Under the pieces are notes generated by a model. It had not been told where the DNA came from, did not search any database, and saw only the letters and a list, made by a program, of their open reading frames with translations. 64,000 nt of DNA from Longilinea sp964536805 (GTDB lineage Bacteria > Chloroflexota > Anaerolineae > Anaerolineales > Anaerolineaceae): positions 124,001-188,000 of the forward strand of contig CAZHYQ010000001.1 of the NCBI GenBank assembly GCA_964536805.1, given 5' to 3'. Position 1 is the stretch's first letter, and each line of letters starts with the position of its first letter. Positions 26,008 to 35,132 of this stretch are shown here, piece by piece. A program made the translations under genes and the position numbers.

Positions 26008-26772
26008 ATGCTCACAATAAACCCGATCCAGAACATGCCATTAATCCAACCCGGTGATGATCTTGCCAGGATTCTGATTGATTCCATTCAGAGGAATGGT
26101 CTTCAAATCATTGAGGGCGATATTATTGTCCTGGCTCAGAAAATCGTTTCAAAGGCTGAAAACCGGTTGGTGAATATTACACTGGTTGAGCCATCCGCTG
26201 AGGCCGTCGAGCTCGCAGAGAAAACAGATAAAGATGCACGTATAGTTGAGTTAATGCTTCAGGAAAGTAACGCGGTTTTGCGGTACCGACCCGGCACGAT
26301 AATTTGCGAACATCGTCTGGGATTTGTATGCGCAAATGCCGGCATTGATCATTCGAATGTCCAGGGACTATGGGGGAATTCCGAAGATTGGGTGCTGCTT
26401 TTGCCAAAGGATCCGGATTTTTCCGCCGGTCAAATAAGGGAGAGGATTGGCAAAGCCACAGGGGTATTGCCTGGCGTATTGATCATCGATTCCCATGGCC
26501 GCGCCTGGAGGATGGGTACGGTTGGCATCTCAATCGGGTTTGCCGGTTTACCCGGTCTGGTAGATTTACGCGGCCGGGAGGATTTATTCGGCTTCCACTT
26601 GCGTGTCACACAGGTCGGCACAGCCGATGAGTTGGCTGCGGCAGCTTCATTGGTGATGGGGCAGGCTTCCGAGAGCATTCCTGCAGTACTCGTCCGTGGT
26701 TTTCCCTATTCGTTGCGGGAAGGTTCGATCAAGGAACTCATTCGGCCAAAAGATTTGGACTTATTTCGCTAA
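26008..26772 (+). CDS. cofE: Coenzyme F420-0:L-glutamate ligase CofE
   Basis: About 254 residues; adds the gamma-linked glutamate tail to F420-0 with GTP. Visible family motifs are 'MPLIQPGDDLARIL', 'GDIIVLAQKIVSKAE', 'VCANAGIDHSNV' and 'IIDSHGRAWRMGTVGISIG'. The length is that of the archaeal single-domain enzyme; there is no C-terminal FMN-binding nitroreductase-like domain as in actinobacterial FbiB. The Met at 26008 is preferred because the family begins shortly before 'P-I-x-x-x-P-x-I-x-x-G-D-D'; an ATG at 25984 would overlap npdG by 11 bases. Confidence 0.93.
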   Translation: MLTINPIQNMPLIQPGDDLARILIDSIQRNGLQIIEGDIIVLAQKIVSKAENRLVNITLVEPSAEAVELAEKTDKDARIVELMLQESNAVLRYRPGTIICEHRLGFVCANAGIDHSNVQGLWGNSEDWVLLLPKDPDFSAGQIRERIGKATGVLPGVLIIDSHGRAWRMGTVGISIGFAGLPGLVDLRGREDLFGFHLRVTQVGTADELAAAASLVMGQASESIPAVLVRGFPYSLREGSIKELIRPKDLDLFR

Positions 26773-26781
26773 CCCCAGCCC

Positions 26782-27321
26782 ATGTACGCATTGACGACAC
26801 TCTTCTCCCTTGACACTAACGTCAATTTTGCCGGCATCTGGCAAAAATTGAACACGAAATGCAACCTTGTGACGGCAAATGAAGTCTCCTTCATTCACTT
26901 ATCCTGGCAAGGAGCAGTTGCCTATCAAAATGAACCGGCAAAATCCAGTATTCAGCAGATTAGCGCTCAAACCCATCCATTTACTATTAAAGTTTCAGGT
27001 GTTGGCATATTTACAGGCGCCGATCCGGTGCTCTACTTGAATGTGGTAAAAAACCGAGAGCTGATGGATTTGCATGAATTGTTATGGGATAAATTGTCTC
27101 CGTTTGCGGAAGAAATGAATTCCTATTATGGACCAAAGGATTGGGTGCCGCATATCACCCTGCTTTATGGCACGCTTCTGCCCGAAGATTTGACATGCGC
27201 AGTGACGGAATTAATGTATGAGCCATTGGATTTGGAATTGGCCATTGACAACCTTGCATTGATTTTTATGCGCGATGGCACAGTGGGAATTGACAGTCGG
27301 TATGCTCTACTTCCGAACTAG
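26782..27321 (+). CDS. 2H-phosphoesterase (2'-5' RNA ligase-like) protein
   Basis: A 179-residue protein of the 2H phosphoesterase fold. Two H-x-[ST] motifs are visible: 'FIHLSWQ' near residue 41 and 'PHITLLYG' near residue 124, spaced as in the family. Such enzymes act on 2',3'-cyclic phosphates or 2'-5' linkages. It lies between cofE (9 bases upstream) and cofD, so a role linked to a cofactor phosphodiester, such as F420 or a nucleotide-bound Mo cofactor, is possible, but this is inference from position. No F420 enzyme of this fold is known to me. Confidence 0.75.
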   Translation: MYALTTLFSLDTNVNFAGIWQKLNTKCNLVTANEVSFIHLSWQGAVAYQNEPAKSSIQQISAQTHPFTIKVSGVGIFTGADPVLYLNVVKNRELMDLHELLWDKLSPFAEEMNSYYGPKDWVPHITLLYGTLLPEDLTCAVTELMYEPLDLELAIDNLALIFMRDGTVGIDSRYALLPN

Positions 27322-27369
27322 CTCATCGACCATGATAAACATTCAATTTTGCGCGAATCAAGGAATTGC

Positions 27370-28323
27370 ATGAAAATCGTTGCGCTTGCTGGCGGTGTTG
27401 GGGGAGCAAAACTCGCCGACGGCCTCTACCGTTTGCTGCCTGCAAATCATTTGACCGTAATTGTCAATACAGGCGACGATTTTACACATATCGGCCTTCG
27501 GATCTGTCCGGATCTTGACACGGTATGTTACACATTGAGCGATAAAGCCAATCCACTCACGGGATGGGGCCTTCGGGACGAATCATATGCAGCCCTATCT
27601 GCGATTTCAGTTCTTAACGGGCCGACCTGGTTTCGTTTGGGCGATAAGGATTTGGCAACGCACCTGGTCCGAACGCAACGATTGAATGATGGTGATTGTC
27701 TTTCAACTATTATGGCAGATTATTGTGAGACCTGGGGGATACATGCTGCGGTTCTGCCAATGAGCGATGACCCTGTGGCGACCATTGTTCATACAAAAGA
27801 GAACGGAGATCTTGCATTTCAAGATTATTTTGTCAGGCTGGGGTGTCAGCCGGTTGTCACCGGATTTGATTTTGACGGAATTGAAACTGCCAGGCCAGCT
27901 CCTGGGGTGTTGGAAGCCATCGAAGCTGCCGACGCTATCATTTTATGCCCCTCCAATCCGTGGGTGAGTATCGCGCCGATTCTGGTAATAAATGGAATTC
28001 GAGAAGCCATTCAAAAAAAGCCAGTAATTGTGGCAGTGTCGCCTTTGATTGGCGGGCACGCAATCAAAGGACCAGCAGCAAAGATGTTCTTGGAAATGGG
28101 CTGGCAACCCTCTGCATTGGCTGTTGCGGAACAATACCACGGGCTGATCAATTCTTTCTTTGTGGATACAAGGGACGCGGCTGATTGCGATGCAATCAGC
28201 CAGTGGGGTATAATTCCTTTAGTAACGGATATTGTAATGAATGATATTGCCGGGCGAATCCGCCTCGCAAATGAAATGCTTGACTATATATCCATCCAGT
28301 TGGGAGGTATGCGACATTCATGA
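27370..28323 (+). CDS. cofD: 2-phospho-L-lactate transferase CofD
   Basis: About 317 residues; transfers the phospholactate-type group from its guanylylated form to Fo (7,8-didemethyl-8-hydroxy-5-deazaflavin), giving F420-0. The N-terminus 'VALAGGVGGAKLADGLYR' with 'VNTGDDFTHIGLRICPDLDT' is diagnostic, as are 'DKDLATHLVRT', 'CPSNPWVSI' and 'GHAIKGPAAKMF'. The ATG at 27370 is chosen for the AAGGA site 6 bases upstream; a TTG at 27349 extends the frame. It overlaps cofC by 4 bases, so Fo-loading and activation enzymes are translationally coupled. Confidence 0.95.
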   Translation: MKIVALAGGVGGAKLADGLYRLLPANHLTVIVNTGDDFTHIGLRICPDLDTVCYTLSDKANPLTGWGLRDESYAALSAISVLNGPTWFRLGDKDLATHLVRTQRLNDGDCLSTIMADYCETWGIHAAVLPMSDDPVATIVHTKENGDLAFQDYFVRLGCQPVVTGFDFDGIETARPAPGVLEAIEAADAIILCPSNPWVSIAPILVINGIREAIQKKPVIVAVSPLIGGHAIKGPAAKMFLEMGWQPSALAVAEQYHGLINSFFVDTRDAADCDAISQWGIIPLVTDIVMNDIAGRIRLANEMLDYISIQLGGMRHS

Positions 28324-28931
28324 GCCTCTGGGCGATCATACCGGTAAAACCACTGAGAAGAGGAAAGTCGCGTTTAGCTGGCGTTCTGTCCGAAGAGGAA
28401 CGCACATTACTGAATGTGACTTTGTTGGAGAATACGCTCCGGACATTAAAACAAGTAAAAGAAATTGATCAAATACTCGTTGTGAGTCGCGATACCTCGG
28501 CACTGGCCCTTGCCAGGGAGTTTAAAACCCGCACCGTTCAGGAGGGAAAACCAGGTTTAAACACTGCGCTTAAACGGGCGACCATCGTCGCCCAGGCTTA
28601 TGCCGCTAATGAGGTTTTGATCCTGCCGGCAGATTTGCCGTTGATTAACGTTGACGATGTTCAGAAATTGATCCAACTGGTGAATCGCCCGCCCGTTGTT
28701 GTGATTGCGCCCGACCGCCGCAATGACGGAACCAACGCTTTTTTGATCAACCCTGCCGGAGCGATCGATTACATGTATGGGGTTGGCTCTTTTAAAAAAC
28801 ACGTAGAACAGGCAAAGGTGAGAGGAATGCGGGTTGAGATTTGCGAGCTTCAATCCTTTGCTTTGGATCTTGATCTCCCTGAGGATTTAGATTTACTGAA
28901 CCAGATTCAAGCGATAAATATCCGATCCTAA
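28320..28931 (+). CDS. cofC: 2-phospho-L-lactate guanylyltransferase CofC
   Basis: A 203-residue nucleotidyltransferase that activates 2-phospholactate (or phosphoenolpyruvate in some bacteria) with GTP for CofD. Motifs: 'AIIPVKPLRRGKSRLAGVLS' at the start, 'LILPADLPLINVDDV' and 'APDRRNDGTNAFLI' later. The C-terminus contains 'ALDLDLPEDL', which fits the family. Which phosphorylated acid is used cannot be read from sequence by eye. It overlaps cofD by 4 bases and is 21 bases before the luciferase-like oxidoreductase gene. Confidence 0.94.
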   Translation: MSLWAIIPVKPLRRGKSRLAGVLSEEERTLLNVTLLENTLRTLKQVKEIDQILVVSRDTSALALAREFKTRTVQEGKPGLNTALKRATIVAQAYAANEVLILPADLPLINVDDVQKLIQLVNRPPVVVIAPDRRNDGTNAFLINPAGAIDYMYGVGSFKKHVEQAKVRGMRVEICELQSFALDLDLPEDLDLLNQIQAINIRS

Positions 28932-28952
28932 TTCAACATCCTGGAGGCGACT

Positions 28953-29951
28953 ATGTCTGAAAGAGTAGCATTATATTTGCAGGATTCCCATGATTTACGG
29001 GATGGTCTTGATTACGTCAAGTACGCCGAAGGACGGGGTTTTGAGGCAGTGTGGCAGGCAGAAAGCCGCCTGGTCCGGGATGCCATTGTACCCATGGCAG
29101 CCTATGCCGCAGTAACTAACAAGATTAAAGTCGGGTCTGGCGTGATTAATAATTGGACGCGCAATATTGGTCTCCTGGCTGCCACTTTTTTGACCCTCGA
29201 TGATTTAGCGCCGGATCGGATCATTTGTGGGATTGGCGCCTGGTGGGATCCGCTGGCAAAGAATGTGGGAATTGACCGCAGAAAACCATTGTTGGCAATG
29301 CGCGAGACGGTCACAACCATGCGCAGACTATTAAACATGGAGCATGTGACCTTCCACGGCGAATTTGTTCACGTTGACGGAATTGAATTGGATGTAGTCC
29401 ACGGACGGCGCGAACCTCGCAACGTCCCCATCTATATTGGCGCCACGGGCGACCAAATGATGGAATTGACCGGAGAAATAGCCGATGGCGCGGTCCTGAA
29501 TTACTGCGTCGAGCCGGAATACAATGTCAAGGCTTTGGAGTTATTGGATAAAGGCGCCAGGAAAGCGGGAAAGTCATTGGATGATCTTGACCGGCCGCAA
29601 CTGGTTGTTTGCTCGGTCGATTTGGACCATGATAAAGCCATTGATACAACGCGCGGTCTGTTGACACAGTATCTTGCTCAACAACCGCATATTGCCAAGG
29701 CGTCTGGTGTTTCGATGGAAGTCGTCGCAGAAATTCAATCCATTCTTGGCTGGCCTGCGACCCATGAGCAAATTGATAAAGCGAAGCACCTCGTCCCTGA
29801 GTCACTGATCCACCGGATAACCGCCTCTGGAACTCCTGAGGAAGCGAGGAAAAAGGTCAGCGAATACCGAAAGAATGGTTGCACTTGCCCAATTTTGTAT
29901 CCAGTAGGCGGGGATGTGAAATTGCTCGTTGATACATTTGCTCAGGATTGA
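28953..29951 (+). CDS. Luciferase-like, F420-dependent oxidoreductase
   Basis: A 332-residue TIM-barrel protein of the luciferase-like monooxygenase family, close in pattern to methylenetetrahydromethanopterin reductase (Mer). The N-terminal 'YAEGRGFEAVWQAESRL' and the 'KIKVGSGVINNWTRN' strand are typical F420-binding parts, as is the 'IGATGDQMMELTGEIADGAV' segment. It probably transfers hydride between F420H2 and an unsaturated substrate. Position directly after cofC and before a molybdenum hydroxylase suggests that it acts in the same pathway. The substrate is unknown. A GGAGG site precedes the ATG by 7 bases. Confidence 0.85.
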   Translation: MSERVALYLQDSHDLRDGLDYVKYAEGRGFEAVWQAESRLVRDAIVPMAAYAAVTNKIKVGSGVINNWTRNIGLLAATFLTLDDLAPDRIICGIGAWWDPLAKNVGIDRRKPLLAMRETVTTMRRLLNMEHVTFHGEFVHVDGIELDVVHGRREPRNVPIYIGATGDQMMELTGEIADGAVLNYCVEPEYNVKALELLDKGARKAGKSLDDLDRPQLVVCSVDLDHDKAIDTTRGLLTQYLAQQPHIAKASGVSMEVVAEIQSILGWPATHEQIDKAKHLVPESLIHRITASGTPEEARKKVSEYRKNGCTCPILYPVGGDVKLLVDTFAQD

Positions 29952-29975
29952 CCATTTCCACGTCGGAGGAAATAG

Positions 29976-30722
29976 ATGATAGTTGAATACCATCGCCCCA
30001 CGACAATTTTACAAGCCCTGGAATTATTATCCAGAAAGAATCCGCGAAGCCTCCCGCTAGGTGGCGGGAGCACATTGAGCCGCGATAAGGGCGAAGATTT
30101 CGCCGTGGTGGATTTGCAAGCGCTTGGTCTGGACAGAATCAGCGTTAATTCCGGGTTTCTCGAAGTAGGAGCTGCCGCTCGCATTCAGCAAATCGTGGAT
30201 AATTCAAACGTACCGGCGTGGTTGAAAACTGCGTGTATTCGTGAGACAAGCCGGAATTTGCGTGAAATGAGCACGATTGCCGGTTTTCTCATGTGTGCAA
30301 CTGGACGCTCTCCATTGGCAATCGCTCTTTTGGCAGCTGACCTTCATGCAGAGGTATTGCCAAATAATGAAGAATTATCCTACCTTCAACTTCTCTCGAC
30401 CAGAGCTGCCATTCAACAACCCTGGTTAATTTCGCGGGTCAGAATTGACCTGATGGTTGATCTGAAAATTGAATTCGTTGCCCGTTCTCCCAATGATTTG
30501 CCAGCCCTGGGAATTGCCTTTGCAAAATGGCCAAATGGCCGCATTCGTGTTTCTGTGGGCGGATTTGGAGACAATCCTGTCCTGGCATACGATGGGACAC
30601 AGCCGTCTGCGGTTATACAAGCTGTTGAATCTTGCCTGCGGGGTTCTGCTGACCCTTGGGCCAGTGAAGAATACCGTCAATCCATAGCGCTCGCCATTGT
30701 CCAACGATTGATGGCTGACTGA
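29976..30722 (+). CDS. FAD-type subunit of molybdenum hydroxylase 1 (divergent)
   Basis: A 248-residue protein of the CoxM/XdhB FAD-binding family. The first flavin loop appears as 'LPLGGGSTLSRDKGED', close to the usual GGTDL. The second, normally a T-[IV]-[GA]-G-N segment with a later P-x-S-D, reads 'STIAGFLMCATGRSPLAIAL': the Asn and Asp are missing. FAD binding may be altered or lost. The layout resembles YgfM, the FAD subunit next to the selenium-linked Mo-hydroxylase in E. coli. Its stop overlaps the first codon of the longest Mo-subunit frame, so it is the partner of the 999-residue protein. Confidence 0.78.
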   Translation: MIVEYHRPTTILQALELLSRKNPRSLPLGGGSTLSRDKGEDFAVVDLQALGLDRISVNSGFLEVGAAARIQQIVDNSNVPAWLKTACIRETSRNLREMSTIAGFLMCATGRSPLAIALLAADLHAEVLPNNEELSYLQLLSTRAAIQQPWLISRVRIDLMVDLKIEFVARSPNDLPALGIAFAKWPNGRIRVSVGGFGDNPVLAYDGTQPSAVIQAVESCLRGSADPWASEEYRQSIALAIVQRLMAD

Positions 30723-30751
30723 TGGGGATGCTTTCCATGGAAGGGCCGATA

Positions 30752-33751
30752 ATGAAAATAGAACTACGTATTAATGGCGAATGGAAAACTTGGGAAGTTG
30801 CTCCAAATGAAACGTTGCTGGCTTTATTGCGGCGGGAGGGCTTTTTCGGAGTAAAGTTTGGCGGATGCGATAAAGGAGAATGCGGCGCCTGTGCTGTTTT
30901 GTTGGATGGCCGGCCAGTAAATTCTTGCGGCATGTTGGCTGCACAAGCTGGCGGACATCACATCGAAACGATTGAAGGATTAGGCGAGCATCCTGATCAG
31001 GGATGGAAGAAGACGGATGGCCTTCACCCGTTGCAGCAGGCTTTTGTGGAAACTGGGGCCATTCAATGCGGCTACTGTACGCCCGCCATGATTCTTGCCG
31101 CCAAATCCTTGCTTGATAAAACCCTGGAACCGAGCGAGGAGCAGGTTCGGGATGTGCTATCTGGTGTTTTGTGCCGGTGTACTGGATATGAGAAACCGGT
31201 TAAGGCAGTATTGCGGGCTGCTGCACAACTGCGCGGTGAACAGTTGCCGGCCGTAACGGAAATTGCTGAATCTTCTTCTCCAAATTGGCCTCTACCAGAC
31301 AAGCCTGAGGATAAGAACGGAACGGATGTCTCGCCGCTTGGTTCTCAAGTGAAAACGCGCATCATGCCAAAGATATGGACGGTTCCCCAAAGTCCTGTTC
31401 GGTCAAGGGTTGGCAAAGGGGAAATCAAAGTTGATGCCATCAAGCTTGTTCAGGGAAAACCTGCCTTTACTTCAGACCTTGAAAAACGCGGTCTTCTTAT
31501 CGGGAAGATATTGCACAGTCCTGTTGCGCACGCACGCATACGGTCAATCGATGTAACCCGCGCAAAAGCGCTGCCGGGCGTAGCGGCTGTTCTGACCTGG
31601 TTGGATTTGCCCCGGGTTGTATATTCAACTGCCGGGCAGTCGGATCCCATTCCGGGTCCGCTTGACGCTTTTAGCCTGGATAATAAGGTGCGTTTTGTGG
31701 GCGACCGGGTGGCATTCGTGGCGGCTGAAACCGAGGAAATTGCTCAAAAGGCGCTTCAATTAATTGAGGTGGAGTATGAAACGCTGCCTTGCATCATAGA
31801 CCCGCGCGAATCGATGAAGCCTGGAGCAATTCAAATCCATGATGAAGAAGAATTTGTTAATTTTGCCGATTCCGATCCGAAACGAAATCTCGCTGCAGAA
31901 ATTCGCATCGACATCGGTAATGTTGATAAAGGTTTCCTAGAAGCTGACAAAATATTTGAAGCCGAGTATGTCGTTCCCAAGGTTCAGCAAGCCCATATCG
32001 AACCGCATGTAGTAATGTCTTACTGGGATGAAGATGATCGCCTGGTCATACGCACCAGCACCCAGGTGCCGTTCCATGTCCGCCGCATTCTTGCGCCCGT
32101 GCTCGGATTGCCTGTCAAACGGATCCGTGTAATTAAACCCCGGGTGGGCGGCGGTTTTGGTGGAAAACAGGAAATTCTCATTGAGGATGTGGCTGCGCAT
32201 TTAACCATTGCGACGAAAAGGCCAGTGATTGTTGAATATGACCGCGACGAAGAGTTTACTGCTTCTCGTTCACGTCACCCAATGAGGGTTCGCATGAAGA
32301 CAGGCGTAAAGCGCGATGGCACCATTACCGCCAATGAGATGTATGCACTAAGCGACACAGGCGCATACGGCTGCCATGCCTTAACTGTGGCTGGAAACAC
32401 TGGCCATAAAGCCATGGGCTTGTATGTTGGCGATGGAGAATACCGCAAGCAACCCAATATCCGGTTTTATGCAGATGTTGTTTATACAAATACACCGCCT
32501 GCCGGCGCATTCAGGGGATATGGCGTGCCGCAAGGCTACTGGCCGCTCGACCGCCACCTCGAAATGATTGCCCGCGACCTTTCCCTGGATCCCATCGAGT
32601 TTCGCCTTAAAAACGCCATTCGCGCCGGCGAGATCCATCCTTTCAGCACTGCCTGGAGCGAAGGGCGTGAGCCGCGCCCAGAGGTTGTTCATACAGTTGG
32701 TTTGGAAGAATGCGTGCGGCAGGGAAAAGCTGCCATCGGTTGGGATCAGAAGTTCGGCAATCCCGACTGGCATGTGGTGGAGAACCGGCCCTATTTGCGG
32801 CGCGGAATTGGCGTCGCAACCGTTATGCAGGGAACAGCCATCCCTTATCTGGATATGGGCGGTGCCAGCATAAAAATGAATGATGACGGATCGTTTAATC
32901 TGCTGGTCGGTGCAACCGATATCGGCACAGGATCCGATACTGTCCTGGCTCAAATGGCGGCAGAGGTCTTAGGCGTACCGCTAGAGGACGTCCTGGTTTA
33001 TTCATCCGATACTGACTTTACGCCGTTCGATGTTGGAGCTTATGCCTCGAGTACAACCTATATATCCGGCACGGCCACCGTTCGGGCAGCCGAGATTGTT
33101 GCCGAACGAATCCGCCTGCGCGCTGCCCGGATGATCAGCGAACAGGGCGGGGGAACAGTCGATGCGGAGGAAATCCTGCTCGATGACCGGCGTGCAATTG
33201 CGCCCGATGGCCGCTCAGTAACCCTTTCGGAAGTTGGCCACGATTCACTGCATAAGACCGACCAGGAACAAATCATGGGGGTGGCCTCTTACGTCTCGCC
33301 ATCGTCGCCGCCACCTTTTGCTGCCCAATTTGCTGAAGTGACCGTCGACACCCAAACGGGTGCAGTAACGGTGGATAAGTTGGTCATGGCGGTTGATTCC
33401 GGGGTTATTGTCAACCCAATCACTGCCTCCGGGCAAATTGAAGGGGGAATGGTCCAGGCCTTGGGCTACGCGGTTTGTGAAGAAATGCTGTATGATGATC
33501 AAGGGGTTGCCCGTGAGCGGGATCTGGTCGATTATCATATCTTCCGTTCCGACGAAATGCCCAAACTTGAGACAATTTTCGTTCAGACCTATGAACCCTC
33601 ACATCCGTTTGGTGTCAAAGCCGTGGCTGAGATTCCCATGGATGGCGTTGCTCCGGCAGTAGGGAATGCCATTCTGGATGCATGTGGGGCTAACCTGACC
33701 GCCAATCCCGCCACGCCGGAAAGAATTTGGCGGGCACTACATCAGAAATAA
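30752..33751 (+). CDS. Molybdenum hydroxylase 1: [2Fe-2S] domain fused to Mo-binding subunit
   Basis: About 999 residues. Residues 1-165 are the XdhC/CoxS-type iron-sulphur domain: plant-type cluster Cys in 'GGCDKGECGAC' (about 39-47) and the helical cluster in 'QCGYCTPAM' and 'CRCTGYE'. Residues ~215-999 are the xanthine-dehydrogenase-type molybdopterin domain, with 'RVGGGFGGKQE' (~465), 'AFRGYGVPQGYW' and a C-terminal active-site Glu in 'KAVAEIPMDG' (~960). The Fe-S/Mo single chain is the arrangement of XdhD/YgfN and other selenium-linked hydroxylases. It hydroxylates a C-H bond of an N-heterocycle or aldehyde. The Met at 30752 is preferred for its GGAAGGG site. Confidence 0.88.
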   Translation: MKIELRINGEWKTWEVAPNETLLALLRREGFFGVKFGGCDKGECGACAVLLDGRPVNSCGMLAAQAGGHHIETIEGLGEHPDQGWKKTDGLHPLQQAFVETGAIQCGYCTPAMILAAKSLLDKTLEPSEEQVRDVLSGVLCRCTGYEKPVKAVLRAAAQLRGEQLPAVTEIAESSSPNWPLPDKPEDKNGTDVSPLGSQVKTRIMPKIWTVPQSPVRSRVGKGEIKVDAIKLVQGKPAFTSDLEKRGLLIGKILHSPVAHARIRSIDVTRAKALPGVAAVLTWLDLPRVVYSTAGQSDPIPGPLDAFSLDNKVRFVGDRVAFVAAETEEIAQKALQLIEVEYETLPCIIDPRESMKPGAIQIHDEEEFVNFADSDPKRNLAAEIRIDIGNVDKGFLEADKIFEAEYVVPKVQQAHIEPHVVMSYWDEDDRLVIRTSTQVPFHVRRILAPVLGLPVKRIRVIKPRVGGGFGGKQEILIEDVAAHLTIATKRPVIVEYDRDEEFTASRSRHPMRVRMKTGVKRDGTITANEMYALSDTGAYGCHALTVAGNTGHKAMGLYVGDGEYRKQPNIRFYADVVYTNTPPAGAFRGYGVPQGYWPLDRHLEMIARDLSLDPIEFRLKNAIRAGEIHPFSTAWSEGREPRPEVVHTVGLEECVRQGKAAIGWDQKFGNPDWHVVENRPYLRRGIGVATVMQGTAIPYLDMGGASIKMNDDGSFNLLVGATDIGTGSDTVLAQMAAEVLGVPLEDVLVYSSDTDFTPFDVGAYASSTTYISGTATVRAAEIVAERIRLRAARMISEQGGGTVDAEEILLDDRRAIAPDGRSVTLSEVGHDSLHKTDQEQIMGVASYVSPSSPPPFAAQFAEVTVDTQTGAVTVDKLVMAVDSGVIVNPITASGQIEGGMVQALGYAVCEEMLYDDQGVARERDLVDYHIFRSDEMPKLETIFVQTYEPSHPFGVKAVAEIPMDGVAPAVGNAILDACGANLTANPATPERIWRALHQK

Positions 33752-33785
33752 CGCTGGTGCAAGAACTTTTCATCGAAGGACCTGA

Positions 33786-35132
33786 ATGCAAGCACCCATT
33801 TTTGTCATTGGTCATGTGAACCCCGATACCGATTCAATTGCCGCGGCAATTGGATATGCATGGCTTTTACGCGAGCGGGATGGAATGGATACGATGGCAG
33901 CCAGGGCAGGCGCCATCAATGCACAGACTTCCTGGGTTTTGAAAAAGCTTGGAATGGACGCCCCGACACTGCTCAATGACGTCTCGCCGCGCTTCGAGTC
34001 CGTCATGCGGCGATTGGATACCACCTCGCCAGACAAGCCTCTGCGCGATGCCTGGTCGGTTGCATCCCGAACTGGCGGTATTGCACCGTTGGTTAATGCC
34101 GATGGCACGCCTTACGGGCTGGTAAATGGACGAAGTTTGTTTGAGTTTCTTTTTCAAGAAGTTAGAACCCACCAAAAATTACAGGAAGCGCGAATCAGTG
34201 AAATCCTTGATTATCCCAGCCACCGCGCAGCGGATACGGCCGTCGCTAAATTTCAAGCATCCACACGCATCCGGGATGTCATCAACCGCATCCTTCGGGA
34301 AGAGGGCGATGAATTTATTGTAACGGATGAAAGCGGTCATTACGTTGGGATTTGCCGGCAGCGTGATCTGCTTAACCCGCCAAGATTGAAGGTGGTCCTC
34401 GTTGACCACAATGAACTTTCACAAGCAGTAGGCTCGCTGGATGAGGCTGAATTAATTGAGATCCTTGACCATCACCGCCTGGGGAATCCCTCAACTCGAA
34501 CACCGATTCGCTTCACGGTTGATATTGTTGGAAGTACAAGTACACTGATTTCGGAAAGAATTGAAGAGGTTGGGTTATCAGCACCGCCTGCTTTGGCAGG
34601 GTTAATGTTGGCGGGCTTGCTTTCCGACACACTTATTCTTACATCTCCAACAACAACGGAGCGCGATCAAAAGGCCGCAGAGCGGTTGTCTCGTTGGGCC
34701 TTTGTCGGCGGCGGCGCACTTGCCAATGAGACCATTCGTTCCTATGGAGAGAAAATATTGGCTGCCGGCGCAGGTTTGGGCGCGCGTGCGCCGAGGGATA
34801 TCGTTTCGAGCGATATGAAGATCTATCGAAGCGGTGGTTTTCAATTTGCCGTTGCCCAGGCTGAGGTTAGCGATTTGTACGAAGTAAATGAACATCTTGA
34901 GCCGCTAACAACCGCTTTAGAGGAGTTGCGAGAACAAAAAGGTTTGGATTTTGCCATGTTGATGGTAACGGATGTGGTTCGCGGTACCAGCCGATTAATT
35001 TTTGCAAAACAGCCGCCGGCATTGGAAGATTTGCCCTATCCGCCGCAAACAGACGGCACCCGGATGGCTGAAGGGGTTGTGAGCCGTAAAAAGCAGCTTT
35101 TGCCGGTTGTGCTGGGGTTATTGGAAAGATGA
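33786..35132 (+). CDS. ppaC: Family II manganese-dependent inorganic pyrophosphatase with CBS domains
   Basis: A 448-residue DHH/DHHA2 pyrophosphatase. Metal motifs are 'GHVNPDTDSI' (about 8-17), 'VLVDHNE' and 'ILDHHRLG', and the C-terminal DHHA2 part carries the substrate-binding 'RSGGFQFAVAQAE' region. Between the first and second metal motifs lies an insertion of ~150 residues with two CBS units ('GIAPLVNADGTPYGLV', 'EFIVTDESGHYVGIC'), as in CBS-PPases that respond to adenine nucleotides. A DRTGG domain is not evident. It would pull forward PPi-releasing reactions such as MocA/CofC nucleotidyl transfer. It overlaps xdhC by 4 bases. Confidence 0.92.
   Translation: MQAPIFVIGHVNPDTDSIAAAIGYAWLLRERDGMDTMAARAGAINAQTSWVLKKLGMDAPTLLNDVSPRFESVMRRLDTTSPDKPLRDAWSVASRTGGIAPLVNADGTPYGLVNGRSLFEFLFQEVRTHQKLQEARISEILDYPSHRAADTAVAKFQASTRIRDVINRILREEGDEFIVTDESGHYVGICRQRDLLNPPRLKVVLVDHNELSQAVGSLDEAELIEILDHHRLGNPSTRTPIRFTVDIVGSTSTLISERIEEVGLSAPPALAGLMLAGLLSDTLILTSPTTTERDQKAAERLSRWAFVGGGALANETIRSYGEKILAAGAGLGARAPRDIVSSDMKIYRSGGFQFAVAQAEVSDLYEVNEHLEPLTTALEELREQKGLDFAMLMVTDVVRGTSRLIFAKQPPALEDLPYPPQTDGTRMAEGVVSRKKQLLPVVLGLLER

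Noticed and set aside
32381..32953. Minus-strand frame of 190 codons opposite the Mo subunit
   Set aside because: It is a shadow of hydroxylase 1, with no recognisable domain and no ribosome site.
30752..33751. In-frame selenocysteine (UGA) in the hydroxylases
   Set aside because: Both frames are uninterrupted and full length. Selenium in this family is a labile cofactor, not selenocysteine, so no SECIS is needed.
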